Assembly (NCBI RefSeq): GCF_900089955.1
Contig: NZ_FLQX01000102.1
Location: 1-64,000, forward strand
From: Candidatus Accumulibacter aalborgensis
GTDB taxonomy: Bacteria > Pseudomonadota > Gammaproteobacteria > Burkholderiales > Rhodocyclaceae
Direction: 5' to 3'
Length of the DNA stretch: 64,000 nt
Part shown: in pieces, positions 32,176 through 41,636 of the stretch
Layout: each line of letters opens with the position of its first letter
Numbering within the stretch: position 1 is the first letter of the stretch
Notes under the pieces: generated by a model
Told to the model about the DNA's origin: nothing
Databases searched by the model: none
Seen by the model: only the letters and a program-made list of their open reading frames with translations
Program-made: the position numbers and the translations under genes

Positions 32176-33828
32176 TTACGGCGAGTGATCCACTACGGTG
32201 CGGGGCAGAGTGAGCGTGAAGGCGACGCCGTGGCCGGGTGGGCTATGGACCTGGATAGAGCCGCCCAGAACTCCAGTGACCAAATTATAGACAATATAGA
32301 GTCCCAGGCCGCTGCCTCCGCTGCCCATCCTGGTCGTGAAAAAGGGGTCGAAGATGCGTTTCTGTATCATTTCAGGGATACCTACCCCATTATCCGTGTA
32401 ATCGATCTGGACGTGGGTCGTCCCGATTGGTGCTGCGGCGATACGGATCACCCCGGCGGCGATACTCTCGAAGCCGTGGGTAAGGGAATTGCTGATCAGG
32501 TTGGCGATAACCTGTTCCAGCGGGCCGGGGTAGCTGTCGAGTGCCAAATCGGGGGGAAGTGTCAGTTCGACTCGATGGGCGGCGCGCTTGAACTGGGGCC
32601 GCAGGGTGACCAGCACCTCCTCGACGGTCTGGCGCAGGTCGAACCGGCGGCGGCGCATGCTCGTCTGGTCCACCGCCACCTGCTTGAAGTGGTCGATCAA
32701 ATCGGCAGCGCGGGCGGTGTTGCGCTCGAGCAGGTCGACCGCCTCGCGACCCCGCTTTAGAAAGGCGTCCACCTGGGAGCGGTGCAGGCGGCCCGATTCG
32801 ACGGCGGCAGCAAATTCAAGCAGGTGCTCGCCCAGGCTGCTGGCTACCATGCGGGCATTGCCCAGCGGGGTATTGAGTTCATGGGCTACCCCGGCTACCA
32901 GACTGCCTAGCGCAGCCAGTTTTTCCGACTGTACCAGTTGATCCATCGCTTGGCGCAGTTCGGCCGTGCGCTCGGCGACCAGTTCCTCCAGGTGTTCCCG
33001 GTACCGCTGCAATTCGGCTTCGTTCCGCCTTTGCTCGGTGATGTCCGAGCCGATGCTGAATACTTCAATCACCTGGCCGCAATCATCCAATACTGCTTTG
33101 TTGGTCCAGGTGATCCACACTCGCTCTCCGTTGCGAAGTATGTTCTCGTTGATGTTGAGTTCGAACCGCTCGGGGTGATGACAGATTTCCTCCATTAGCG
33201 GGCGCAGATCCTTGCCGGTGGTTTCGCCCGGCGGCACGATGGTGTCCATCACATGCCTGCCAACCAATTCTTCCTCTGAGTAGCCAAAAAACTTCAGGCC
33301 AAATTCATTCATGAAGGTGATTTCACCGTGCGGAGACCAGCGCAGGATAATACTGTTCGCGCTCTCCACGAGTTCGCGGTATTTGTGCTCGCGCTCAAGC
33401 CGCTTTTTCTCGACCCACTTGATCTCGGTGATGTCTCTGGCTATGATAATGGTATACTGACGTCCGTCGATGACCACAGAGCGGGCCGTAATGGCGGCGA
33501 GAACTTCGCTCCCGTCGCGGCGTCGAAGCCATCCTTCGGCCTCGCCGAAACCATCTCGATGCAGGGCCTCGAAAAAGCGTTTTCGGATTTCTGGATTCCG
33601 CCAAAGGCCAATCTCGGCAGCCGTTTTTCCGAGCATTTCTTCTGTCGGGTAACCGAGCAGCGCGACGAGCGCCTGGTTGGCGCGCGCGAACGCATGGCCC
33701 GCCTCGGGGGCGAGCAAGCCGATAGCGACCGGCGATGCGTCGAAGATCGTTTCGAATTCCTGTTCTCGGGCGTTAACCGCGGCTGCCATGGCTTCGACGT
33801 TGGCTGAGAGTTCGTTGCGCACAATCAT
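32176..33828 (-). CDS. PAS-domain histidine kinase (soluble)
   Basis: 550 residues without membrane helices. PAS 1 covers about 20-145 (DASPVAIGLLAPEAGHAF; DITEIKW), PAS 2 about 150-275 (NEFGLKFFGYSEEELVG; GSDITEQRR), and a coiled-coil leads to the dimer domain with the phosphoacceptor His in VAHELNTPLGN. The ATPase domain has NLISNSLTHG, DNGVGIP and GSGLGLYIVYN. The signal is unknown; no receiver domain is attached. No Shine-Dalgarno is visible before ATG 33828. It lies 173 bases after a REC-containing gene on the same strand, a plausible partner. Confidence 0.9.
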   Translation of the reverse strand: MIVRNELSANVEAMAAAVNAREQEFETIFDASPVAIGLLAPEAGHAFARANQALVALLGYPTEEMLGKTAAEIGLWRNPEIRKRFFEALHRDGFGEAEGWLRRRDGSEVLAAITARSVVIDGRQYTIIIARDITEIKWVEKKRLEREHKYRELVESANSIILRWSPHGEITFMNEFGLKFFGYSEEELVGRHVMDTIVPPGETTGKDLRPLMEEICHHPERFELNINENILRNGERVWITWTNKAVLDDCGQVIEVFSIGSDITEQRRNEAELQRYREHLEELVAERTAELRQAMDQLVQSEKLAALGSLVAGVAHELNTPLGNARMVASSLGEHLLEFAAAVESGRLHRSQVDAFLKRGREAVDLLERNTARAADLIDHFKQVAVDQTSMRRRRFDLRQTVEEVLVTLRPQFKRAAHRVELTLPPDLALDSYPGPLEQVIANLISNSLTHGFESIAAGVIRIAAAPIGTTHVQIDYTDNGVGIPEMIQKRIFDPFFTTRMGSGGSGLGLYIVYNLVTGVLGGSIQVHSPPGHGVAFTLTLPRTVVDHSP

Positions 33829-34001
33829 GAATAAGGGGGGGCTTCACGTCACCGTTGGTAGCAACGCTCAGTCGCCTGAGTCCAATGGCGTGGTAGTGCC
33901 GGGCATGGTTGATGGCCCTGTCGCGCGTCGTCCACTTCAGGCGGAAGAGCCGATCGCACTGGCCGTAGAGCTGCATGGATGAGAGAGTAGGCGATTACGG
34001 T

Positions 34002-36221
34002 TTATGCGAATTTTCCCTGGCGCTGCGTGAACCAGTCGATGAATTCGCGTTCGTTCATCGGACGACCGAAGAGGTAACCCTGGGCTTCGTGGCAGCCGAT
34101 CTCAACGACCTTGTCTCTCAGGGCCAGGCTCTCGACCCCTTCGGCGATTAGCCTCAGGCCCATTTCCCGCCCCAGAACGACGATAGTTCGCGTAATCCGT
34201 TCACCCTGGTCACATTCAAGGGCGAGAACGAAGCTACGGTCGATCTTGAGGCTGTCGATCGGCAAGCGGTCAAGATAGGATAGCGACGAATAACCGGTGC
34301 CGAAATCGTCGAGAGCGACGGTGACACCATACCGGCGCAAGGCTTCGAACTGGCCGATGACGGCATCGAGGCCAGCGATCGCGACCGACTCGGTGATTTC
34401 TATTTCGAGGGCGCTGGCGGGGGTTGCTGTTTCGCGCAGCACTTCGATGACCATGTTGGCAAAGTCCGGGCGACGGACCTGGACCGGCGAGACGTTGACG
34501 GCCATGCGGAGTTCGAAAGTTGCCGCGGCACTCAGGCGCTGCCGCGCCAGCAGTGCTTCACGCAGCAGCCAGCGCCCCATATCGACGATCAGGCCGCTTT
34601 TTTCGGCAATCGGGATGAAGCGAGCCGGTGGAATCATCGTACCGTCGGCGGCTCGCCAGCGCAGCAGAGCTTCGGCGCCGACAAGGCGGTCGTCGATGAG
34701 ATCGATCTGCGGTTGGTAGGCGAGGAAAAACTGCCCCGATTCGTATGCGCTGCGCAGGCTGTGAAGCAGTCTAGCCCTGGACCGCACGTCCGACGCAAGA
34801 TCGTTCGAGAAGACCATTGTTTGCGCCAGGCCAGAGTCTTTCGCGCGCTTCATGGCCAGATATCCATCCTTCAGATATTCGGCTCCCGGTTCAGAACCGC
34901 GGTCAAGCGCGACCAAACCGGCGCAGGCTGAAATCGGTTGTCGGATTCCCATCACCTCGAAGGGGTCGCTGAAGCAGCGCTGGATCGATTCTGGATTGAG
35001 CGCGTCACGGTCTCCGACGACGGCAAAGGCGTCGCCGGCAAGGCGCGCGACGAACTTGCCGGCGCCGAAGAATTCGCCCAGGTGCACGGCGGTCGTTCGC
35101 AGCAGGAGGTCGCCGTAGTGATGCCCGAGAATATCGTTGATCGTGGCAAATTGATCGATGTCGATGATCGCCAGAACGTCCTTGCCATGCGGATCGATCT
35201 GAATGCGGCGGTTCAGTTCCACCAGTAGCGCGGTTCGATTGGGCATCCCGAGTTGCCGGTCGACGAAGGCGTCGCGGCGTAATTCGGCCACGAGGTCGAC
35301 GTTCTTGGCGCACAGGGCGATGTTGCTGCAAAAGACATCAATCAGGTCTCGATCGACCTCGGGGATCGGCTGCGTGGTTTCGACGAAGGCAGCAAAGCCT
35401 TCCTCGTCGGATTTCGGGAAAAAGAACGTCGCGCTGAATCGTTCGATGGTGGTTCTTCTGTCGTGCAGTGCCGTGGCTAGTGCCGCCGCGATGCGCGCAT
35501 CGTTTAATTCGGCAAGACGATGTTCAGTAAAGGGGGTGAAGCGGCCGGAGGCGGCGACGATTCGCGGTTCGCGTGGAGCCGAATCATTGTCCAGAGGAAG
35601 CGGCACGGCGCAAATGACACCCTCGGACTCGACGCCGATGAGCGCGGTAATCTGCGTCAGCAAGCCTTCCGCAAAGGCACGCAGACCGGGCTTGGCATTG
35701 AGCTGATTGCTGGCATTGACGATGATCTCGAGGCCCTGTCGACTACGTTCGAGGCGCCGCAGTTGATCATAGGAGCGGAGTGCTGTGGTCAGGCTTGTGA
35801 ACAGGCGAGCCTGGGTGAGTTCGCTCTTGGTCTTGTAGTCGTTGATGTCGTAGCGAGCGATCGTTTCCGCTTCCGGTGCCTGGCCTGCTTGTCCCGTTCT
35901 GAGGATGATCCGTGTACTGTCAAGCCGTCTATCGTTGCGCACCAATTTGACGAGTTGCAGCCCGGCATCTTCGCTTTCCATCACCACGTCGAGCAGGACC
36001 ACGGCAATTTCCGCTACGTTGTCGAGAATCTTGCCTGCCTGGCCGGCGGAGTGCGCGTGCAAGAGTTCAAGCGGGCGACCGAGAATGCTGATCGAGCCGA
36101 GGGCGAAGGCGGTCACCTCATGTACATCGGCATCGTCGTCAACGACGAGAATTCGCCAAGGCATCGGCATCAGGCCGGCGACATCACCAGGCTCGCCCTC
36201 CAGGACAAGCAGCTCATCCAT
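34002..36221 (-). CDS. response regulator with DUF3369, degenerate GGDEF and EAL domains
   Basis: About 739 residues. An N-terminal receiver domain (ILVVDDDADVHEVT; phosphoacceptor Asp in VVLLDVVME) is followed by a DUF3369 segment, a GGDEF-like domain in which the motif reads AGDAF, and an EAL domain. The EAL domain keeps EALLRW, NVSPVQ, EITES, DDFGTGYSSL, LKIDRSF and EGVES, so c-di-GMP hydrolysis is plausible while diguanylate cyclase activity is not. The frame opens with TTG at 36227; ATG 36221 is preferred, and ATG 36170 (just before the receiver strand) is another possibility. It starts a few bases after pyrC'. Confidence 0.88.
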   Translation of the reverse strand: MDELLVLEGEPGDVAGLMPMPWRILVVDDDADVHEVTAFALGSISILGRPLELLHAHSAGQAGKILDNVAEIAVVLLDVVMESEDAGLQLVKLVRNDRRLDSTRIILRTGQAGQAPEAETIARYDINDYKTKSELTQARLFTSLTTALRSYDQLRRLERSRQGLEIIVNASNQLNAKPGLRAFAEGLLTQITALIGVESEGVICAVPLPLDNDSAPREPRIVAASGRFTPFTEHRLAELNDARIAAALATALHDRRTTIERFSATFFFPKSDEEGFAAFVETTQPIPEVDRDLIDVFCSNIALCAKNVDLVAELRRDAFVDRQLGMPNRTALLVELNRRIQIDPHGKDVLAIIDIDQFATINDILGHHYGDLLLRTTAVHLGEFFGAGKFVARLAGDAFAVVGDRDALNPESIQRCFSDPFEVMGIRQPISACAGLVALDRGSEPGAEYLKDGYLAMKRAKDSGLAQTMVFSNDLASDVRSRARLLHSLRSAYESGQFFLAYQPQIDLIDDRLVGAEALLRWRAADGTMIPPARFIPIAEKSGLIVDMGRWLLREALLARQRLSAAATFELRMAVNVSPVQVRRPDFANMVIEVLRETATPASALEIEITESVAIAGLDAVIGQFEALRRYGVTVALDDFGTGYSSLSYLDRLPIDSLKIDRSFVLALECDQGERITRTIVVLGREMGLRLIAEGVESLALRDKVVEIGCHEAQGYLFGRPMNEREFIDWFTQRQGKFA

Positions 36222-36228
36222 TGCCAAG

Positions 36229-37485
36229 TCAGGCCTCGAAAACGATTCGCCCGCCGACCAGAGTCATGCGCACTCGGCCGCTGACTTCGTGATCCAGGAA
36301 CGGGCTATTCTTGCCCTGGCTGCGCAGGGCTTCGGGCGTGATGCGCCAGCGTTCGCCGGGGTCGAAGACGCAGACGTCGGCCGGACTGCCGACGCTCAGC
36401 GAACCCGCTTCGATGCCGAGGATGGCTGCCGGATCAGAGGTGATGCGGGCGAGTGCCACGGCCAGCGGCAGCTCCTCCTCGGCCGCCCAGCGTAGCGTCA
36501 GTGGCAGGAGGAGTTCGAGCGCGCTGGCCCCCGGTAGCGCTTCGGCAAACGGCAACTGCTTGCCATCCGCGTCGACGGGAGTATGGTCCGAGCAGACCGC
36601 CGCCAGTCCTTCCCTGGCGGCGGCGCGCAAGGCGTCACGGTCGCTTGTCGAGCGCAGGGGAGGGTCGAAGCGCGCATAGCTGTCGAAGTAGCCGATGTCC
36701 ATTTCCGAGAGGTGCAGGTGATGGATGGCAATGTCACAAGTGACCTGCATTCCGCCGCGTCTGGCTGCACGGATCAGGGCGACGCCGGCGCCCGACGACA
36801 GACGGGAAAGATGCAGGCGCACCCCGGCTTCGCAGGCCAGTTGCAGCGCCGTCGCAATGGCCACGGTTTCCGCCGACACAGGTATGCCGGTCAGCCCCAG
36901 CCGCGAAGCGACTTCGCCATCGTGGGCGACACCATCACCGGCCAGGAAGTCGTCCTGTGGTCGCAGGCGAACCGCGTAATCGAAAGTGGCGGCGTACTGC
37001 ATGGCGCGCAGCAGCAACTGAGTGTTGACGATTGGATGCTTGGCCTGCGAAAAGGCGATACAGCCGGCACGCGACAGCGTGTTCATTTCGGCCAATTTCT
37101 GGCCGGCCAGCTCCTGGGTCAGCGCCCCGATGGGATAGACCCGAGCCAGGCCAAGCGTTTCGCTGCGCCGGACGAGACGCTCGACGAGACCCGGCTCGTC
37201 CAGGGGTGGCTTGGTATCCGGCGGACAGGCCAGCGACGTGACGCCACCGGCGACCGCTGCCCTGAGTTCGGGTTCGATGCCGCCCAGGCGGGCCGAGAGA
37301 TCGACCAGTCCTGGGCAGACGATCAGCCCCGTCGCGTCGATGCGGCGTTCAGCGGAGAAGCCTGCGGGCGGCTGGCCGATGGCTGCCACCTGTCCGTCGG
37401 CAAGGAACAGATCAAGGCAGGCATCGAGGCCCTGGCCGGGGTCGATCAGGCGCGCGTTGTGGATGTGGAGGTGTTGCCTGGTCAT
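36229..37485 (-). CDS. pyrX: dihydroorotase-like protein lacking the metal-binding HxH (PyrC'/PyrX)
   Basis: 418-residue amidohydrolase-fold protein. Where active dihydroorotases have DLHVHLR, this one has DLSARLGG (residues 62-69), so both first-strand histidine ligands are missing (Ser64, Arg66). A later CSDHTPVD segment is retained. This matches the inactive PyrC' subunits that form a complex with the aspartate transcarbamoylase PyrB in Pseudomonas and relatives. A catalytic pyrC must be encoded elsewhere. It lies three bases after pyrB. Confidence 0.9.
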   Translation of the reverse strand: MTRQHLHIHNARLIDPGQGLDACLDLFLADGQVAAIGQPPAGFSAERRIDATGLIVCPGLVDLSARLGGIEPELRAAVAGGVTSLACPPDTKPPLDEPGLVERLVRRSETLGLARVYPIGALTQELAGQKLAEMNTLSRAGCIAFSQAKHPIVNTQLLLRAMQYAATFDYAVRLRPQDDFLAGDGVAHDGEVASRLGLTGIPVSAETVAIATALQLACEAGVRLHLSRLSSGAGVALIRAARRGGMQVTCDIAIHHLHLSEMDIGYFDSYARFDPPLRSTSDRDALRAAAREGLAAVCSDHTPVDADGKQLPFAEALPGASALELLLPLTLRWAAEEELPLAVALARITSDPAAILGIEAGSLSVGSPADVCVFDPGERWRITPEALRSQGKNSPFLDHEVSGRVRMTLVGGRIVFEA

Positions 37486-37488
37486 CGA

Positions 37489-38448
37489 TCAGTTTCCCGC
37501 CAGAATGCCCATGACCGCCATACGCACCGCGATCCCGAAGGTGACCTGTGGCAGGATCACGGCTTGCGGCCCGTCGGCGACGTCGGAGTCGATCTCAACG
37601 CCGCGATTCATCGGTCCGGGGTGCATCACGATGGCGTCCGGCTTGGCCAGCGCCAGAGCCATCGGCGTCAGCCCGTAACAGCGAAAGTACTCGCGGGCCG
37701 AAGGTAGCAGCGCACCGTTCATGCGCTCGTTCTGCAGACGGAGCATGATTACCACATCGCAATCGCGAATTCCTTCACCCAGATCATGGCACACGCGGAC
37801 CCCCATTTTTTCGATGGCGGCTGGCAGCAGCGTCTGCGGGCCCACGGCGCGTACTTCGGCGGCGCCGAGCGCGATGAGCGCATGGATGTCCGAGCGGGCG
37901 ACCCGCGAGTGCAGAATGTCGCCGACAATCGCCACCGCCAGATTGGCAAAATCCTTCTTGTAGTGACGGATTGTGTACATGTCGAGCAGGCCTTGCGTCG
38001 GATGGGCGTGGCGTCCGTCGCCGGCGTTGACCACATGCACGTCGTTGCGACCCAGACGGCGCAGGTGGTCGGCGATCAGGTGCGGGGCGCCGCTCGCCGC
38101 GTGCCTTACGACGAACATGTCGGCGTGCATGGCCACCAGGTTATCAACGGTATCGAGCAGGGTCTCGCCCTTGGCCGTCGAGGAACGGGTCACGTCGAGG
38201 TTGATCACGTCTGCCGACAGGCGCTTGGCGGCGATCTCGAAAGTCGTTCGCGTACGGGTGGAATTCTCGAAGAAGACGTTGAAGACGCTCTTGCCACGCA
38301 ACAAGGGCACCTTTTTGACCTCGCGGTCCGAGACCTCGAGGAAGCTCGATGCGGTATCCAGGATGTGGTTGATCACCGCACGGGGCAAGCCGTCGGTCGA
38401 CAACAGGTGGGTCAGTTCGCCATTGGCGTTGAGTTGCGGATTACGCAT
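37489..38448 (-). CDS. pyrB: aspartate carbamoyltransferase catalytic subunit
   Basis: First committed step of pyrimidine synthesis, joining carbamoyl phosphate and aspartate. The carbamoyl phosphate site [13 protein letters not shown] is intact, and the later MHPGPMNRG motif contacts aspartate. ATG 38448 gives 319 residues; the frame extends a few codons upstream to a TTG. It overlaps pyrR by eight bases. No pyrI regulatory subunit is present, as expected when PyrC' is the partner. Confidence 0.96.
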   Translation of the reverse strand: MRNPQLNANGELTHLLSTDGLPRAVINHILDTASSFLEVSDREVKKVPLLRGKSVFNVFFENSTRTRTTFEIAAKRLSADVINLDVTRSSTAKGETLLDTVDNLVAMHADMFVVRHAASGAPHLIADHLRRLGRNDVHVVNAGDGRHAHPTQGLLDMYTIRHYKKDFANLAVAIVGDILHSRVARSDIHALIALGAAEVRAVGPQTLLPAAIEKMGVRVCHDLGEGIRDCDVVIMLRLQNERMNGALLPSAREYFRCYGLTPMALALAKPDAIVMHPGPMNRGVEIDSDVADGPQAVILPQVTFGIAVRMAVMGILAGN

Positions 38449-38947
38449 GCTCGGCAACGCTCCACTGCAGCCGACCGTCGTCGTCCGCCGAGAGGATCAG
38501 TTCATGCAATGGGTCGAGTTCGACGCGCCAGGGGCAGAAGTCGGCGCAAATGGGCAACTGGCGACGGCCGCGATCGGCCAGGACAGCGAGCTGGATGCTC
38601 GCCGGGCGACCATAGTCGAACAGCTCGTTGATCGCCGCCCGTGTCGTGCGTCCGGTGTACAGGACATCATCGACGAGGATCAGTGGGCGGCCTTCGACGT
38701 CAAAAGGGATTGAGCTTGGCTTGACGCGTGCATGCAGGCCTCTTTCGCCGTAGTCGTCACGGTAGAAAGAAACGTCGATGAGGCCGATTTCGTTGGCTAG
38801 ATCGAGCAGGTCACGCAGCCGCCGGGCAACCCAGACACCGCCACTGTGAATGCCGACCAGGACCGTGTCCGGTCGGAGGCAGGGTCGAATAAGCGCGGCC
38901 AGTGCAGCACACTGTTCTTCGGCGTCGGGAAGGTCGATTGGTGGCAT
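38441..38947 (-). CDS. pyrR: PyrR bifunctional pyrimidine regulator/uracil phosphoribosyltransferase
   Basis: 168 residues. The PRPP-binding loop is [18 protein letters not shown], and [14 protein letters not shown] is the N-terminal family motif. In Bacillus, PyrR binds pyr mRNA to control attenuation; in proteobacteria the RNA role is less clear and UPRT activity may dominate. It heads the pyrR-pyrB-pyrX set. I saw no obvious PyrR RNA-binding loop upstream. Confidence 0.93.
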   Translation of the reverse strand: MPPIDLPDAEEQCAALAALIRPCLRPDTVLVGIHSGGVWVARRLRDLLDLANEIGLIDVSFYRDDYGERGLHARVKPSSIPFDVEGRPLILVDDVLYTGRTTRAAINELFDYGRPASIQLAVLADRGRRQLPICADFCPWRVELDPLHELILSADDDGRLQWSVAEHA

Positions 38948-38987
38948 CAGTTACCTTAAAAGTCGCGTCTGTGACTCACTAATCTCC

Positions 38988-39081
38988 CCTCTCCTGCCCG
39001 AGGGAGAGGCGGGGGGCGAGATGGGGAATTCACGGAGCATGCTCCGTGCACATCGAGCGATTCCGGCGTGCAAGCCGGAAT
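38988..39081. repeat. cluster of three inverted repeats between pyrR and ruvX
   Basis: Within the 161-base gap are a 7-bp stem (38988-38994 with 39003-39009), an 18-bp perfect palindrome (39031-39048) with no loop bases, and an 8-bp stem (39060-39067 with 39074-39081, six-base loop). The C/T-rich then G/A-rich first part resembles the short intergenic repeats scattered in many proteobacterial genomes. No coding sequence is seen. Confidence 0.6.
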
Positions 39082-39108
39082 GCGCCCTGCAAGGGAGGGC
39101 AACGATCA

Positions 39109-39573
39109 TCAGGGGTGGTAAGGCCGCGAGTCCTGACTGCCGGCGCGGTCAAAATGGCTCTGCAGGATCAGTTGGGCAGCCACGGCATCGAGATACCCTC
39201 TCGCGCTGCGGGTATTGTGGCCGGCGGCCAGAAGTCGGTCCTGCGCTTCGTATGAGGACAGTCGCTCCTCGGCATACTCGACGAGGAGACCGAAGCGACC
39301 GCGCAACTGGTTCGCGAAGCGCTGGCAGCGCGCGGTCATGGCATGTGCCGTGCCGTCAAGTGAGGTCGGCTGCCCGACGACCAGGCTGGCTGGCCGCCAC
39401 TCGTCGATCAGTGCGGCGATGGCCGAGAAACGCTGGTTATTGCCATCGCCGTGAATCGTGGTCAAGGCATGGGCCTGCAGGAGTTGCCATTCGCCGACGG
39501 CGACACCGATGCGTCTTTCGCCGAAGTCGAACGCGAGTACCGTGCCCCTGGGTAGGCCGGCTGCGTCAGGCAT
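39109..39573 (-). CDS. ruvX: RuvX/YqgF putative Holliday junction resolvase (pre-16S rRNA nuclease)
   Basis: RNase H-fold nuclease. The first metal-binding strand is [16 protein letters not shown]; later [10 protein letters not shown] and [13 protein letters not shown] match the family, and the final catalytic Asp is in [10 protein letters not shown]. YqgF has been implicated in 16S rRNA 5'-end maturation and in recombination. ATG 39573 overlaps the yqgE stop by eight bases; ATG-equivalent 39591 is also in frame. Length 154 residues. Confidence 0.93.
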   Translation of the reverse strand: MPDAAGLPRGTVLAFDFGERRIGVAVGEWQLLQAHALTTIHGDGNNQRFSAIAALIDEWRPASLVVGQPTSLDGTAHAMTARCQRFANQLRGRFGLLVEYAEERLSSYEAQDRLLAAGHNTRSARGYLDAVAAQLILQSHFDRAGSQDSRPYHP

Positions 39574-40126
39574 GCCCGGCCTGATCGGCAAGATGGGTCA
39601 GATTGACACCGAGCAGTTCGAGTGCCGATGCCAGTCTCTCCTCGTAGGGCAGTTCGAAAAGGATGCGCAGTTCTGCCGGCACGGTCAACCAGGCGTTCTG
39701 CGCCAACTCGTGCTCGAGCTGGCCGGCAGACCAGCCCGCGTAGCCGAGCGCGACCATCAGGTCGCGTGGCTGTCCACTGCTGGCGACCGACTGCAGGATA
39801 TCACGCGAGCTGGTCAGCCCGACGTGCTTATTCACCACCAGCGTAGACTGCCACTGGCCGATCGGTCGGTGGAGGACGAAGCCGCGGTCGGTCTGTACCG
39901 GCCCACCGAAGAGCACTGGCAGATCGGTAAGGTCCTGGGCCTCGAGGGAAAGGTCTATCTTCTCGAGGAGGGTCCCCAGGCGCATGTCGATCGGCCGATT
40001 GACGATCACCCCCAGCGCTCCTCGATCATTGTGTTCGGCGACGTAGACCAGGGCCCTTGAGAAATAAGAATCTACCATGGCCGGCATGGCAATGAGAAAA
40101 TGGTCAGTCAGATTAATGCTGTGCAT
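39566..40126 (-). CDS. yqgE: YqgE/AlgH family protein (UPF0301)
   Basis: 186 residues. The start [26 protein letters not shown] and the motif [10 protein letters not shown] are diagnostic. [15 protein letters not shown] and [22 protein letters not shown] follow. Function is uncertain; in Pseudomonas the homologue affects alginate regulation. yqgE-ruvX-pyrR-pyrB is a conserved gene order in beta- and gammaproteobacteria. Confidence 0.93.
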   Translation of the reverse strand: MHSINLTDHFLIAMPAMVDSYFSRALVYVAEHNDRGALGVIVNRPIDMRLGTLLEKIDLSLEAQDLTDLPVLFGGPVQTDRGFVLHRPIGQWQSTLVVNKHVGLTSSRDILQSVASSGQPRDLMVALGYAGWSAGQLEHELAQNAWLTVPAELRILFELPYEERLASALELLGVNLTHLADQAGHA

Positions 40127-40175
40127 GTGCCTATTTTAATCGGCGCTGGCGGCTGACACAAAGGTTATCAAGCCA

Positions 40176-41636
40176 TTGGATTCGATTCTCGTCTGGTTTC
40201 GGCGCGACCTGCGTGATACCGATCACTCCGCGTTGTGCGAAGCGCTGCGGCGCGGACGGCGCGTCTACTGCGCCTTCGTTTTCGATCGGGAGATCCTCGA
40301 CGCGCTGGACCAGCGCGCCGATCGACGGGTCGAGTTCATTCGCGAATCGCTGGTCGAGCTGGATATCGCGCTGCGCGAGCGCGGCGGCGCCTTGCTGGTG
40401 CGTCATGGCTGGGCGGTCAGCGAGATCCCGGCACTGGCCAGCGAGCTGGGCGTCGCGGCGGTATTCGCCAATCGCGATTACGAACCACAGGCCAAGAAAC
40501 GTGATGCCGCCGTGATGGTAGCATTGAACGAAAACGGAATCGCCTTCGAGTCCTTCAAGGATCAGGCTGTCCTTGACGGCGATGAGGTGCTGACGCAGGC
40601 CGGACGTCCGTACACGGTGTTCACACCCTACAGGAACGCCTGGCTCAAGCGCCTGACCGAGGATGATTGGCAGCCGCATGCCGCTGGCGCAGGGATTCTG
40701 GCCGCCGCTTCTGGCGCCGATCCGGGCGCCAATGGCGTGCCCTCGCTGGTGGAGATCGGTTTTGCGGTTACCGATCTGCGGTCCCTAGGCATCGTGCCGG
40801 GAATGTCTGGCGGACGACAACTCCTGGGCGACTTTCTCGGGCGAATGACGCGCTACCGGCAGCAGCGGGATTTTCCTGCCGTGAAGGGGGGGTCCTGCCT
40901 CTCGGTGCATCTGCGTTTCGGCACGGTCTCGGTTCGTGAACTGATTTCCAGCGCGCTGGCCGCAGGTGCCTTGCGCGAGGGTGGCGAAGGCGCTGCAACC
41001 TGGCTTTCCGAGCTTGTCTGGCGCGACTTCTACTTCATGATTCTGGACCGCTTTCCGCACGTCGCCAAGCGCGCCTTCAAGCCGCCGTATGACGCCATCG
41101 CCTGGGAACAGGGGCCGCAGGCGGCCGCGGCGCTGGCCGCCTGGTCTGCCGGGCGCACCGGCTATCCGCTGGTCGATGCCGCCATGCGGCAACTGAACCG
41201 CACCGGTTACATGCACAATCGCCTGCGCATGCTGGTTGCCTCGTTCCTGACCAAGGACCTGGGGATCGACTGGCGGCTGGGCGAGGCCTATTTCGCCCGC
41301 CAGCTCAATGACTTCGATCTGGCGGCCAATAACGGCGGTTGGCAATGGGCAGCGTCAAGCGGCTGCGACGCGCAACCGTATTTCCGTATCTTCAACCCGG
41401 TCACGCAGTCCGAGCGTTTTGACGCCGCTGGCAGCTTCATTCGCCGCTACCTGCCGGAACTTGCCGCTGTGCCGGACAAGTTCATTCACGCGCCATGGCG
41501 CATGAGCCTGGCCGAGCAGGCCGCCTGCGGCGTATTCATCGGACGTCAGACGCCAGCGCCGGTGGTCGACCATGAAGAGGCGAGGCGCCGGACGCTGCAA
41601 CGCTACGCGGTCGTCAAGCGCCTCGCTGCTCCTTGA
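40176..41636 (+). CDS. phrB: deoxyribodipyrimidine photo-lyase
   Basis: 486-residue light-dependent DNA repair enzyme that splits cyclobutane pyrimidine dimers. An N-terminal antenna domain (ILVWFRRDLRDTDH) and a C-terminal FAD domain (TGYPLVDAAMRQLNRTGYMHNRLRM; NNGGWQWAASSGCDAQPYFRIFNP) are complete. The only start that fits is TTG 40176, with AAGG 12 bases upstream. The 3' end overlaps the convergent pilL gene by 23 bases, both stops being supported by homology. Confidence 0.95.
   Translation: MDSILVWFRRDLRDTDHSALCEALRRGRRVYCAFVFDREILDALDQRADRRVEFIRESLVELDIALRERGGALLVRHGWAVSEIPALASELGVAAVFANRDYEPQAKKRDAAVMVALNENGIAFESFKDQAVLDGDEVLTQAGRPYTVFTPYRNAWLKRLTEDDWQPHAAGAGILAAASGADPGANGVPSLVEIGFAVTDLRSLGIVPGMSGGRQLLGDFLGRMTRYRQQRDFPAVKGGSCLSVHLRFGTVSVRELISSALAAGALREGGEGAATWLSELVWRDFYFMILDRFPHVAKRAFKPPYDAIAWEQGPQAAAALAAWSAGRTGYPLVDAAMRQLNRTGYMHNRLRMLVASFLTKDLGIDWRLGEAYFARQLNDFDLAANNGGWQWAASSGCDAQPYFRIFNPVTQSERFDAAGSFIRRYLPELAAVPDKFIHAPWRMSLAEQAACGVFIGRQTPAPVVDHEEARRRTLQRYAVVKRLAAP

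Noticed and set aside
33829-34001. Possible small gene between the histidine kinase and the response regulator
   Set aside because: A 67-codon minus frame exists here but runs into the kinase gene in another frame and has no similarity or ribosome site.
38441-38947. PyrR-dependent attenuator upstream of pyrR
   Set aside because: The stems in the upstream gap do not resemble a PyrR anti-antiterminator, and no T-run terminator follows them.
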